From: an uncultured bacterium | GTDB taxonomy: Bacteria; Bacillota; Clostridia; Lachnospirales; Lachnospiraceae | Length of the DNA stretch: 54,069 nucleotides | Assembly (NCBI GenBank): GCA_905214955.1 | Contig: CAJMON010000014.1 | Coordinates: forward strand, 1-54,069 | Reading direction: 5' to 3' | Part shown: positions 1 to 8,922 of the stretch, piece after piece | Numbering within the stretch: the first letter of the stretch is position 1 | Layout: every line of letters begins with the position of its first letter | The notes under the pieces: generated by a model | Seen by the model: only the letters and a program-made list of their open reading frames with translations | What the model was told of the DNA's origin: nothing | Databases searched by the model: none | Program-made: the position numbers and the translations under genes

Positions 1-45
1 TATTGGGCAGGATTGTGGGAGTACGAAGTACGGAACAATCCGTAA
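1..45 (+). CDS. Possible C-terminal end of an upstream gene (partial)
   Basis: The first 14 codons of frame 1 are open and end with TAA at 43-45, giving a short tail rich in Trp, Tyr and Glu. This could be the end of a protein that starts outside the window. The same bases form the hairpin of a dispersed repeat (11-52), so the open frame may be accidental. Function cannot be assigned. Confidence 0.2.
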   Translation, partial: YWAGLWEYEVRNNP

Positions 46-52
46 GGCATCT
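11..52 (+). repeat. Hairpin repeat, copy A (partial at left edge)
   Basis: GGATTGT at 11-17 pairs with ACAATCC at 36-42, and a nested GTAC/GTAC pair surrounds a GAA loop. The right flank (CGTAAGGCATC) matches the flank of the repeat at 23949-24020 (CGCAGGCATC). The inner arm differs in sequence from copies B and C while staying paired, as expected of a structured repeat. The left end probably lies outside the window. Confidence 0.5.
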
Positions 53-96
53 TTCAACCTAAACATTATATTATAAAACAGAAAGGGGAAGGTTTT

Positions 97-2667
97 ATGG
101 AACTTTATGGAATGCAGGTCAATCATCTGGAAAATCCACTGGGATTTCGTATGAAGCGGACGGTGTTTTCGTGGAAGGTAAGGGGAGCCGCTGGTATATG
201 CCAGAAGGCAGCCAGAATCCGGGTCGCCACAGATGACAAAATGAAGCAGATCGTGGCGGATACAGGGTTTGCAGAAAATGCAGACAGCAGAGGCTTTGGA
301 GTTGAACTGAAAATGAAGTCCTGCACCCGGTATTATTGGGATGTTACGGTGCAAAGCGATGCAGGAGAAGAGGCTGAAAGTCCAGTCCAGTGGTTTGAAA
401 CTGCCAAGAGAGAAGAACCCTGGGTTGGAAAATGGATTACCTGTGACAACGAAGAAAAACGTCATCCACGCTTTGAAAAGAAGATACAGCCCTCCAAAGA
501 AGTGAAGACAGCCAGACTGTATATTTCCGGACTTGGCCTGTATGAAGCGTTTGTGGATGGAGTGCGGATCGGGGAAGAATATCTGACACCCTACAGCAAC
601 GACTACAATGCCTGGGTGCAGTATCAAACCTATGATGTGACGGAGGCATTCCGGAAAGGAGGCACCTTATCGGTGCTTCTTGGAAATGGCTGGTACAAGG
701 CCAGATTTGGATTTCGTGCCAAAAAAGATGTGGGCTTTTATGGAAATGAATGGAAGCTGATCGCAGAAGTACGTTTTGTATACTCAGACGGCACATCAGA
801 GATCATCGGCACAGACGATACCTGGAAAGTGAAGAGAAGCAAGCTGACATTCTCCAATCTGTACGATGGAGAACACCGGGACGATACTCTGGCATCGCTT
901 CCAGAAGAAAAGGCCGTACTCTGCCAGCCGCCAAAAGGCATTCTGACAGAGCGGATGAGCCTGCCTGTAACGGTTCATGAGATCCTCACCCCAAAGGAAA
1001 TTCTGTATACACCGGCAGGAGAGACGGTGCTGGATATGGGGCAGGAGATTACGGGAAGTTTTTCACTGAGAGTTCACGAAAAAGCAGGGACCAGAATCCA
1101 CATCCAGACAGGAGAAATCCTTCAGGGAGGAAACTTCTACAATGCCAATCTTCGGACAGCAAAGTCTGAGTATGTATACATTTCAGATGGCACGGAAAAA
1201 GTGATTACCCCTCATTTTACCTATTATGGATACCGGTATGTAAAAGTAGAAGGTATTTCAGGTCTGAAAAAAGAGGATTTCCGGGGTCTGGCGCTGTACA
1301 GTGCCATTGAAGACCGGGGAGAAGTCACCACAGGACATGCACTTTTAAACCAGTTTATCTCCAATGTGCGCTGGGGGTTAAAGGACAATTTCCTGGATGT
1401 GCCGACAGACTGTCCGCAGAGAGATGAGCGTATGGGCTGGACAGGAGATGCACAGGTCTTTTCGCCTACAGCCACTTATCTGGAAGATACCTGGAGCTTC
1501 TATGCCAAATACCTGTATGATATGTGGCAGGAGCAGCAGGCTCTTGATGGAAAAGTGCCGGATGTGGTGCCTTCCTGTGGTGTGGAATCTACCGCCTGCG
1601 TCTGGGGAGACGCTTCCTGTATCATTCCCTGGAATCTGTATGTGTTCTATGGAGACAAAACCATTCTGGAAGACCAGTTTGACAGTATGAAAGCCTGGGT
1701 GGACTATATTCAGAGAGTGGATGGAGACAACCACGGATGGAGATACGTGTTCCACTACGGAGACTGGCTGGCACTGGATCATCCGGAGATGGGACCGGAG
1801 CAGGTGCTTGGCGGAACGGATGAAGAATTTATTGCAAATGTGTATTATGCAGTGAGTGCAGGCATTGTGGCAGATGCTGCAAAGGTTCTTGGAGATACCA
1901 GGGCAGAGGAGCATTACCGGGCGCTTTCCAGAGAGCAGTTTGACATTGTAAAACAGGAATACTACAGTGCTACAGGCAGATGCTGCATCAAGACTCAGAC
2001 AGCACTGATCCTGACTCTGAAATACCACCTGTCAGACAACGTGGAACTGACCAAAGCCCAGCTGAAAAAACTGTTTGAGTACAGCAAGGGAAAACTGCGG
2101 ACTGGATTCGTAGGAACACCTCTCTTATGCAATGTGCTTTCTGCTAATGGCATGGATAGACTTGCCTGGGATCTTCTGCTGAATGAAGAATTTCCTGGAT
2201 GGTTGAGAGAAGTGAAATTAGGTGCTACCACAGTGTGGGAGCGCTGGAACAGCTTAAACGATGACGGAAGTATTTCCGGTATCAAGATGAACAGCATGAA
2301 CCACTATGCCTACGGTTCTGTGCTGGAATGGATGTTCCGTTATGCAGCTGGAATGCAGGTCACATCCGAAGCTCCCGGTGTGCCACAGATGCGGATCGCT
2401 CCGGTGCCGGACTGGAGAGTGGGACATGTCCATGCCTGGTACGATTCCCCGTCTGGACGCTATGAGAGCAGCTGGGAAATGCCGGATGAAAACCATATCA
2501 AGGTAAGGGTGACAGTGCCCTTTGGGTGCAGTGCATTTCTGACGCTGCCGGATGCACCGGAAGAAATATACAAAGACCAGAGCAATTCCATGTTTGCAGA
2601 GGTGAAAGACCATGTGTGCCACTTAAAGCCAGGCACTTATGAAGTGGACTATCAGCTGTCAAAGTGA
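97..2667 (+). CDS. GH78 alpha-L-rhamnosidase, intracellular
   Basis: An 856-residue exo-glycosidase expected to release terminal alpha-L-rhamnose from imported oligosaccharides by inversion. The start at 97 follows AAAGGGGAAGG. Order of domains: N-terminal beta-sandwich domains (about 1-410), an (alpha/alpha)6 catalytic barrel (about 415-765) and a C-terminal beta-sandwich. The family signature DCPQRDERMGWTGD starts near residue 438, with the likely general acid at E444. The VWERW motif carries the likely base at E715. The length is normal for the family and there is no signal peptide, so it acts in the cytoplasm. Its 3' end overlaps the convergent response regulator gene by 16 bases. The family assignment is firm. 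The natural substrate (pectic rhamnan side chain or flavonoid rhamnoside) is not resolved. Confidence 0.95.
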   Translation: MELYGMQVNHLENPLGFRMKRTVFSWKVRGAAGICQKAARIRVATDDKMKQIVADTGFAENADSRGFGVELKMKSCTRYYWDVTVQSDAGEEAESPVQWFETAKREEPWVGKWITCDNEEKRHPRFEKKIQPSKEVKTARLYISGLGLYEAFVDGVRIGEEYLTPYSNDYNAWVQYQTYDVTEAFRKGGTLSVLLGNGWYKARFGFRAKKDVGFYGNEWKLIAEVRFVYSDGTSEIIGTDDTWKVKRSKLTFSNLYDGEHRDDTLASLPEEKAVLCQPPKGILTERMSLPVTVHEILTPKEILYTPAGETVLDMGQEITGSFSLRVHEKAGTRIHIQTGEILQGGNFYNANLRTAKSEYVYISDGTEKVITPHFTYYGYRYVKVEGISGLKKEDFRGLALYSAIEDRGEVTTGHALLNQFISNVRWGLKDNFLDVPTDCPQRDERMGWTGDAQVFSPTATYLEDTWSFYAKYLYDMWQEQQALDGKVPDVVPSCGVESTACVWGDASCIIPWNLYVFYGDKTILEDQFDSMKAWVDYIQRVDGDNHGWRYVFHYGDWLALDHPEMGPEQVLGGTDEEFIANVYYAVSAGIVADAAKVLGDTRAEEHYRALSREQFDIVKQEYYSATGRCCIKTQTALILTLKYHLSDNVELTKAQLKKLFEYSKGKLRTGFVGTPLLCNVLSANGMDRLAWDLLLNEEFPGWLREVKLGATTVWERWNSLNDDGSISGIKMNSMNHYAYGSVLEWMFRYAAGMQVTSEAPGVPQMRIAPVPDWRVGHVHAWYDSPSGRYESSWEMPDENHIKVRVTVPFGCSAFLTLPDAPEEIYKDQSNSMFAEVKDHVCHLKPGTYEVDYQLSK

Positions 2668-3431
2668 CCCTTGCTTTTCCGGTATTCGCCGGGGGTGCAG
2701 GAGAGCCGCTTCTGAAATGCATTGTAAAACCGCCGTTCTCCATTGTAGCCAACTACGTAGCTGATCTCTGACATGGTCATTTCCGGAGAGGACAGCAGGA
2801 GTTCACAGGCTTTCTGGAGGCGGACAAAATCCAGCAGATGATTGAAATTCACCTGAATGTATTTGTTGATCAGGGAAGAAAGATAACTGGGATTGAGCAT
2901 CAGTTCTTCACTTAGGGACTGGAGAGACAGATCCTGCATATAATTTTTCAGGAGGAATGCCACGGCTTTTTTCAATGAGCCAGGGTATTCCTCTTTTTCA
3001 AGTTCCAGCTGGAAGAAAGGATGTGGAGGAAGAGCTCTGGCACTTTGGGCGGCGTAGTTGTCCGGCAGGGACTGCCATACCTTTTCCACAAGGGTTAAGA
3101 GTTCCTGACGGTCAATGGGCTTTAAAAGGTAGTCTAAGACATTGGCCCGCATGGCTCTTCTGGCATAGTCAAAATTGCTGTAGCCGGAAATAATGATCAC
3201 ATTGCTGCAAAGCTGTTCTTCCTGCAGGGCTTTGGCCAGCTCCAGACCGGTCATTTTAAACATTCGGATATCAGTAAGAACCAGATCCGGACAGAACGTT
3301 CTGGCTTCTTCCAGTGCATCCAGCCCATTTTCCGCAAAGCGGATCTGGCAGTGAAATTCCTCTCTTGTTTTTAAAATAGCAGCGATGCCATTTGCAATGG
3401 TCTGTTCATCTTCAGCAATCAATACTTTCAT
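2652..3431 (-). CDS. YesN-type response regulator (receiver plus AraC HTH)
   Basis: A 259-residue DNA-binding regulator. Residues 1-120 form a receiver domain with acidic pocket E7/D8, phospho-acceptor D54 (VLTDIRM), S82 and the conserved K104 in LLKPID. Residues about 150-255 are a double helix-turn-helix AraC domain (LSLQSLSEELMLNPSYLSSL, then MSEISYVVGYNGERRFYNAF). The start codon lies 20 bases inside the 3' end of the kinase gene, so the two are translationally coupled and almost certainly partners. The likely target is the divergent transporter operon starting at 5414. The region between the receiver and HTH is short compared with the 519-residue regulator at 12521-14080. Confidence 0.93.
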   Translation of the reverse strand: MKVLIAEDEQTIANGIAAILKTREEFHCQIRFAENGLDALEEARTFCPDLVLTDIRMFKMTGLELAKALQEEQLCSNVIIISGYSNFDYARRAMRANVLDYLLKPIDRQELLTLVEKVWQSLPDNYAAQSARALPPHPFFQLELEKEEYPGSLKKAVAFLLKNYMQDLSLQSLSEELMLNPSYLSSLINKYIQVNFNHLLDFVRLQKACELLLSSPEMTMSEISYVVGYNGERRFYNAFQKRLSCTPGEYRKSKGHFDS

Positions 3432-5166
3432 TGGGCTTTCCTCTTTTCAGATAAAATACAATGCTGGTTCCCTTGTCAGGAGAACCGGAGATGGTGATAG
3501 CGCCTTCTTTAGTCTGAAGAAAGGAAGAAAGGCGCCCATTTACGTTCAAAAGTCCTACGTGGCGTTCTTCTTCCAGAGTTTTGGTACGCAGCTTTTCCTG
3601 GAGTTCCAAAAGACGTTCCGGAGGAATGCCGTTGCCGTTGTCTTTGATGACAACCCGCACGCAGTCTGGCCACAGCTGATTTTCGCTTTCTGTTACAGAA
3701 ACGCAGATGTGCAAAGGACGGTCTAAGGCATATCCGTGCTGAATAGCATTTTCCAGCAGAGGCTGGAGCAGAAAACGGGGACACCATACGTCATCAATTT
3801 CCGTGGCGATGGAAATTTCATAGCTTATTTTGTCTTTCATACGGATCTCGTGGATCTGCAGATAGTTCCTGGCTGCATACAGTTCTTCCTCCAGATGGAG
3901 AGGATGCCAGCTCATGTTTAAATTGTAGCGCATGTGCCGTCCAAGAAGGAGAAGCATGTCCGCAGTGGAAGAATCATTATGAGCTTCTGCATTCATTCGG
4001 ATGTTTTCCAGAATGTTGTATAGAAAGTGTGGCTTGATCTGGGCCTGGAGGGCGTAGTAGTCGGAATTCTGTTTCTGGATCCGGACTTTTAAATTCTCAT
4101 GGATCAGGCTGTTGGTGCGCGCCAGCATGTTGTTGTAGGCTTCAATGGCAATGCCTATTTCATCCTGATAAGGGGTAGTTTCAAAAGGCATCAGTTCTTC
4201 GGCAGAAGCATTCTGCAGGTGTCTGGTAAAACCGCCAAGCCTGCGGTTGATGGAAAGATTCATGAGAAAATAAAATACGGTAAACAAAATCAGCGGAACC
4301 ACAAGCGCCAGAGGAAGAAACTGGCTGCGGGCTTTTACGGTATCCAGAGGAAGTATGGGAATCTCCATTACCGGGCAGCCGTCTGGAAAGCGCAGTTCCT
4401 GGATTTTGGAGGAGGCATCTGTGAGGGCTTGCGGTTTCTCATCATATCGAATAAATACTCCGTTGTTGTAACCAATATAAGAACCGTCCGAAGTCGAAAA
4501 GTAAAAGGGACACTGCACCTGAGCGTAAAAACTGTCAAAAAAGTCATAAGGATTTACATAAAAGACCAGGACACCACGGTTGTAGGGATAGATATTGGTA
4601 TAAATATTCTGGTAAAAACGCAGAGTAGGGCTGTCCGCTCCTTTTTCCATACAAATTTCCCAGAGTCCGGAATCTACGGGAAGGGAAGCAAGGAAGTTTT
4701 CATCCCGGTCCAGCATATCAACGGAACCAAAGCCGTATTTCATATTCAGGGAATATTCTTTGTAACCGTAGATGCCTACATTTTTGATAAGTCCATTGAT
4801 CTTTGTACTTTTAAAAAGGGGAACCAGATCCTTAAAATAGTAATAAAGGGTGCTGGATGCATCCGGATAGGCACCATTTAGCAGTTCGGCAAGTACATCG
4901 GACTGCTGATAGTAGTTGTATGCAGAAGAAATCTGTGTCATCTGGGCAGACAGGATTTCTTTGGCGGACAGCAGGATATTCTGCTGGCTTTCATAGTAGG
5001 ACTGCTCCAGAGAAGCCATATTCAGCTTATAAAAATGGGAAAGAAGGAGTGAAGTGGGGAGCAGGATCACAAAAAGATAAAGCAGGATCAGTTTTTTGGT
5101 AATTCCCAAATTCATGAATTTCCGGAAACATCCAGAAATAAAAGAAGATAATGTTTTTTGCATCAC
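3412..5166 (-). CDS. YesM-type membrane sensor histidine kinase
   Basis: A 584-residue kinase of the family that pairs with AraC-type response regulators to control carbohydrate uptake. One membrane segment lies near residues 20-42, followed by an extracellular Cache-like sensor region of about 250 residues. A second membrane segment (LALVVPLILFTVFYFLM) leads to a HAMP region and the His-kinase motif IKPHFLYN, with the phospho-acceptor at H380. The ATPase domain has the N box LLENAIQHG and G-rich DNGNGIPP. The RBS AAGGAG precedes the ATG at 5166. It forms a two-gene operon with the regulator at 2652-3431 and is divergent from the binding-protein operon. The ligand is unknown. Direct sensing of a sugar or contact with the loaded binding protein are both possible. 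Confidence 0.93.
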   Translation of the reverse strand: MMQKTLSSFISGCFRKFMNLGITKKLILLYLFVILLPTSLLLSHFYKLNMASLEQSYYESQQNILLSAKEILSAQMTQISSAYNYYQQSDVLAELLNGAYPDASSTLYYYFKDLVPLFKSTKINGLIKNVGIYGYKEYSLNMKYGFGSVDMLDRDENFLASLPVDSGLWEICMEKGADSPTLRFYQNIYTNIYPYNRGVLVFYVNPYDFFDSFYAQVQCPFYFSTSDGSYIGYNNGVFIRYDEKPQALTDASSKIQELRFPDGCPVMEIPILPLDTVKARSQFLPLALVVPLILFTVFYFLMNLSINRRLGGFTRHLQNASAEELMPFETTPYQDEIGIAIEAYNNMLARTNSLIHENLKVRIQKQNSDYYALQAQIKPHFLYNILENIRMNAEAHNDSSTADMLLLLGRHMRYNLNMSWHPLHLEEELYAARNYLQIHEIRMKDKISYEISIATEIDDVWCPRFLLQPLLENAIQHGYALDRPLHICVSVTESENQLWPDCVRVVIKDNGNGIPPERLLELQEKLRTKTLEEERHVGLLNVNGRLSSFLQTKEGAITISGSPDKGTSIVFYLKRGKPNESIDC

Positions 5167-5193
5167 AGATCAGCTCCTTACAGGTTTAACGTT

Positions 5194-5223
5194 ATTATAG
5201 CGCAGAAAACAGGGAAAGGGCAA
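5194..5223 (-). promoter_or_regulatory. Predicted promoter of the kinase/regulator operon
   Basis: On the minus strand there is a perfect TATAAT (5194-5199) with TTGCCC (5218-5223) 18 bases upstream. It lies about 28 bases before the kinase start codon. The -35 match is weak. This is a sequence match only. Confidence 0.45.
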
Positions 5224-5315
5224 GTGCAAAACATTTAGGCAGACCTGAAAAAAACGCAGGAAAACATGAAAAATCCGCATTCTAAAAATCCGCAGGAAAA
5301 ATGGAAAAACAGCAG

Positions 5316-5344
5316 TTCCAAAGAAAAGAAAGATCAGGTATACT
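5316..5344 (+). promoter_or_regulatory. Predicted promoter of the first transporter operon
   Basis: TTCCAA (5316-5321), a 17-base spacer and TATACT (5339-5344). It lies about 70 bases before the binding-protein start and is divergent from the kinase promoter. A poor -35 element fits a promoter needing an activator such as the adjacent AraC-type response regulator. Confidence 0.45.
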
Positions 5345-5413
5345 GATTTTATCAAGCAAGGAACGGCTAAGAAAACTGCCAAAGAGGCAGAAAAACAAGT
5401 AGGAGGGTTTTAT

Positions 5414-6955
5414 ATGAAAAAGAAAATTGTGAACCGTATTTTGTGTGGGATGCTGACACTTGGATGTGTTTTGGGCAGCCAGGCAGGTGTGATGCTGGCA
5501 AGTGCAGACGAAGCTACAGATACCCTGGATGTTTTTATCAACATGTCCTGGTATCCAAATGACAGCTTTACCGGAATTATCCCAGATCTGATCAAAGAAG
5601 AAACCGGCGTGGACTTAAATGTTACCATCGCAACCGACAGCAATCAGCTGGGTGTTATGATTGGTTCCGGAGAACTGCCGGATCTGGTATTCACCGATAC
5701 CGAACTGGACCGTCTGTCTAATCCCAATGTGTGCTATTCCTACACCGAACTGGAAAGTGACTACGGCGCATCTTTTGCAGAAGCAAGAGAAGAAGCAAAG
5801 AACGTCTGCAAAAGTTTTTCATCAGATGGTGATTACTACACATTATTGAACAATTATAATACCAATGAAGAGTGGGCAAACCTGCAGCTTGGAGCTCCCG
5901 GACAGCCCTGTCTCCTGTACAGAAAAGATCTGCTGGATGCCATTGGTGTTTCTATAGATGATATTAAGAGCATGGATGATTTTATGGATGTTCTTGCAAA
6001 ATGCAAAGAAGCGTATCCGGATATGATTCCTTATGGACTGGGCGGATTCTGGAAATTCCAGATTCTGGAAAGCTTGTTTGGTGCATACCAGGGCGCGTAT
6101 GATCCGGAAACCGGTGATTATTATTACGAAGCATCTGCACCGGGTTACAAAGAGGCAATGGCAGCTGCCAATAAGATGGCAAGAGAAGGCTATGTAACCG
6201 CAGAAGCTTATGCAAACGAGAACGAAGCAGACGGACACCAGGCAGCTTACAACAATGGCTGTGTATTCTATACCTGGTACCTGTCTTACACCAACCTGTC
6301 TCAGCTTCAGACCGAAACCGCAAAGATCAACCCGGACGCAGAATGGGCACTGGTTCCAAAGTTTACCGATGCAGCTCCTTCAGGAAAAAGCATTGGATGG
6401 GCAGGCGCATTTGTTTCCAGAAACTGCCAGAATCCGGAAGCAGCCGGAAGACTTCTTACCTACCTGCATTCTGTAAAAGGCCGTGAATCTTCTCTGTGGG
6501 GCCGTGAAGGAACCGACTGGACTGTAGACGAAAATGGAGTTCCGACGTTCTCTGATGAGTACATTCAGGCAAGAGCCAACGGCGAAATGAACACCACTTA
6601 CAACACCCTGTTCTACTTCGGTTCTACCGCTATTGATGAGCTGTACATGAACTATGCAGGACTGGATCAGGATTTCCTGGACGTAGTAAGCACCTATGGA
6701 AAAGGCTATCAGAACTATCCGGAAGTAGGCGCCGCAAAACCGGCTTCTTCTACCGATGAAGGTGTGATCTATACCAAGATGGAAGAACTGCGCAAGACGT
6801 ATGAAGCAAAAGTTATCTTCACTTCTTCTGATGAAGAATTTGAAGCAGCATATCAGGAATATCAGGATGCGCTGGAAAAGACCGGTCTGTCTGACTACAA
6901 TGCATACATGAAACAGGAGATCGCAGAGCAGAAAGAAGCTCTGGGTCTGAACTAA
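5414..6955 (+). CDS. CUT1 sugar ABC transporter, extracellular binding protein
   Basis: A 513-residue solute-binding protein of the large LplA-like class that captures oligosaccharides outside the cell for the two permeases downstream. The start follows AGGAGGG at 5401-5407. Residues 1-33 form a signal peptide with a likely signal peptidase I site after L-A-S-A. Cysteines occur at 12 and 19, but neither sits in a lipobox, so a lipid anchor is not supported. The mature part alternates alpha and beta segments typical of the family and ends with a helical, charged tail. A strong hairpin follows the gene and precedes the permeases, which would favour higher output of this subunit. The ligand cannot be read from sequence. 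Confidence 0.9.
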   Translation: MKKKIVNRILCGMLTLGCVLGSQAGVMLASADEATDTLDVFINMSWYPNDSFTGIIPDLIKEETGVDLNVTIATDSNQLGVMIGSGELPDLVFTDTELDRLSNPNVCYSYTELESDYGASFAEAREEAKNVCKSFSSDGDYYTLLNNYNTNEEWANLQLGAPGQPCLLYRKDLLDAIGVSIDDIKSMDDFMDVLAKCKEAYPDMIPYGLGGFWKFQILESLFGAYQGAYDPETGDYYYEASAPGYKEAMAAANKMAREGYVTAEAYANENEADGHQAAYNNGCVFYTWYLSYTNLSQLQTETAKINPDAEWALVPKFTDAAPSGKSIGWAGAFVSRNCQNPEAAGRLLTYLHSVKGRESSLWGREGTDWTVDENGVPTFSDEYIQARANGEMNTTYNTLFYFGSTAIDELYMNYAGLDQDFLDVVSTYGKGYQNYPEVGAAKPASSTDEGVIYTKMEELRKTYEAKVIFTSSDEEFEAAYQEYQDALEKTGLSDYNAYMKQEIAEQKEALGLN

Positions 6956-6968
6956 ACGGAAGGTCGGG

Positions 6969-7013
6969 AAAGGCTGCCATACAAGGATTTCCCTTGAATG
7001 GCGGCCTTTCTTT
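6969..7013 (+). terminator. Strong hairpin between binding protein and permease (partial terminator)
   Basis: AAAGGCTGCCAT (6969-6980) pairs with ATGGCGGCCTTT (6998-7009) apart from one T-G pair. An inner CAAGG/CCTTG extends the stem, and CTTTATAAAA follows. This would terminate part of the transcripts or protect the 3' end of the binding-protein mRNA, lowering permease expression relative to it. Confidence 0.7.
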
Positions 7014-7044
7014 ATAAAAAGATGGACGACAAGGAGGTCTGACA

Positions 7045-7986
7045 ATGAAAGGGAAAAAGAAGAAAAACAGTCTGTTCAGACGGCAGCTTCCTCTTCAGAT
7101 GTTTGTGCTGGCAGGAATTTTGTATTTATTTATATTCAGTTATATTCCGATGTTTGGTCTGATCATGGGATTTAAAAATTATGATATCGTTACGGGTGTG
7201 AAAGGAATCTTCACCAGTGAATGGGTGGGGTTAAAATATTTTAAAGAATTTGTCAACGACTTTAACTTCTGGAAACTGATCAAAAATACTGTGGGAATCA
7301 GTGTACTGAAAATGATTTTCACTTTCCCACTGCCCATTGTATTTGCCATTATGTTAAATGAAATGGGTTCTTATCATTTCAAAAAACTGGTACAGACCTG
7401 CAGTTATCTGCCTCACTTCGTATCCTGGGTTATTATCTCCGGCATTTCCTTCCGGTTCTTATCTTCCACAGGAATTGTCAACAGCTTTTTATCTTTTATT
7501 GGATTTACTAAAGAAGCTATTCCCTTCTTAAACAGCCCCAAGCTGTACTGGGGACTGGCGGTATTTCTGGATGTGTGGAAAGAAATGGGCTGGTGGACCA
7601 TTGTGTTCCTGGCAGCGATTTCCGGTGTCAGCCAGGATCTGTTTGAGGCAGCTTCCATTGACGGAGCAGGCCGTCTTCGGAGAATCTGGAGCATCACTCT
7701 GCCATGCATCAAGCCAACCATCGTGACCGTATTGATTCTGGCACTTGGCAACCTTTTCGGAGGCGGTTTAAGCGGTTCCAACTTTGAACAGAGCTACCTG
7801 CTGGGAAACTCCATGAACAGTTCTGCATCGGATATCATTCAAACTTATGTTTTCCAGGTGGGACTTTCTCAGGGACGATATGCCTATGCAACGGCGGTTG
7901 GCATGATCCAGTCTGTGATTTCTCTGATTCTGATTATGAGCAGCAACTTTGTTTCCAAGAAGATTGCCGGAAGCGGACTGTTTTAA
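7045..7986 (+). CDS. CUT1 sugar ABC permease (LplB type)
   Basis: A 313-residue inner membrane permease with about six transmembrane helices (first at PLQMFVLAGILYLFIFSYIP). The cytoplasmic EAA loop (EAASIDGAGRLRRIW, near residue 201) contacts the ABC ATPase. The RBS AAGGAGG lies just upstream. It pairs with the permease at 8014 to form the channel for the ligand delivered by the 5414 binding protein. No ATPase gene is present in the operon, as is usual where an MsmX-type ATPase is shared. Confidence 0.93.
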   Translation: MKGKKKKNSLFRRQLPLQMFVLAGILYLFIFSYIPMFGLIMGFKNYDIVTGVKGIFTSEWVGLKYFKEFVNDFNFWKLIKNTVGISVLKMIFTFPLPIVFAIMLNEMGSYHFKKLVQTCSYLPHFVSWVIISGISFRFLSSTGIVNSFLSFIGFTKEAIPFLNSPKLYWGLAVFLDVWKEMGWWTIVFLAAISGVSQDLFEAASIDGAGRLRRIWSITLPCIKPTIVTVLILALGNLFGGGLSGSNFEQSYLLGNSMNSSASDIIQTYVFQVGLSQGRYAYATAVGMIQSVISLILIMSSNFVSKKIAGSGLF

Positions 7987-8013
7987 AAACGAGGCTGTTT
8001 AGGGAGGTGCCAT

Positions 8014-8898
8014 ATGCTGAAACAATGGATGAAAAAGAACACGGAGGACAAGATCGTTGACATTGTGATCTACGTATTCTGTGCAATCGTACTGTTTATT
8101 ACGGTTTACCCGTTTTACTACATTTTTATCATTTCCTTTAATGAAGGAATCGATGCGTCTTTAGGCGGCATTTACTGGCTGCCGAGAAAGCTGACACTGG
8201 AAAATTATGAAAAATTCTTTACCGATATCAAATGGCTGAAAGGCCTTGGCGTGACCGTGCTGCGAACCCTGATTGGCACCTGTATCGGTGTGTTCTTTAC
8301 GACTCTGGTAGCTTATGGACTGTCCTTTAAAGATCTGGCAGGACGGAAAGTGTATATGGTGCTGATTATCATCAGTATGTATTTCAGCGGAGGTGTGATC
8401 CCGTATTATACCCTGTTAAAGACTCTTCATCTGACCAATACTTTTTATGTATACGTGATTCCGGGAGCCTTAAATACCTTCTTCCTGCTGGTAGGACTTT
8501 CCTTCTTCCAGGATATTCCGGCTTCTCTAAGAGAATCAGCAAAACTGGACGGAGCAGGAGAACTGAAAGTCTTTACCAGCATCATTCTGCCGATTTCCAA
8601 GCCCTTTGTGGCTACCTGTATTCTGTTCATCGGAGTGGCACACTGGAACAACTGGTATGATACCGCTTTCTTTGTAAGAGACAAAAACTTGGCAACCATG
8701 TCCTACCTGATGATGCAGGTTATCAACTCCACGCAGGTAACAGCAACTAGTGCCCAGCATGGTGCAAGCAGCGCCACCACTACCGTATCCATTCAGGCAG
8801 CAGCCATGATGGTATCCACCATTCCGATCATCTGTGTGTATCCATTCCTGCAGAAATATTTTGTGTCCGGAATGCTGGTGGGATCAGTAAAAGAGTAA
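8014..8898 (+). CDS. CUT1 sugar ABC permease (LplC/YtcP type)
   Basis: A 294-residue permease with about six transmembrane helices and the EAA loop ESAKLDGAGELKVF near residue 173. The C-terminal motif MLVGSVKE is shared by the second permeases of all three transporters in this window. The RBS GGGAGG precedes the ATG. It lies 27 bases after the first permease and 24 before the GH95 gene, in one operon. Confidence 0.93.
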   Translation: MLKQWMKKNTEDKIVDIVIYVFCAIVLFITVYPFYYIFIISFNEGIDASLGGIYWLPRKLTLENYEKFFTDIKWLKGLGVTVLRTLIGTCIGVFFTTLVAYGLSFKDLAGRKVYMVLIIISMYFSGGVIPYYTLLKTLHLTNTFYVYVIPGALNTFFLLVGLSFFQDIPASLRESAKLDGAGELKVFTSIILPISKPFVATCILFIGVAHWNNWYDTAFFVRDKNLATMSYLMMQVINSTQVTATSAQHGASSATTTVSIQAAAMMVSTIPIICVYPFLQKYFVSGMLVGSVKE

Positions 8899-8922
8899 GG
8901 AGCAAAAAAGGAGGAACAGGAG

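Noticed and set aside
5444..5472. Possible lipoprotein signal in the first binding protein (cysteines near residues 12 and 19)
   Set aside because: The residues before each cysteine do not fit the lipobox. An A-S-A signal peptidase I site follows further on.
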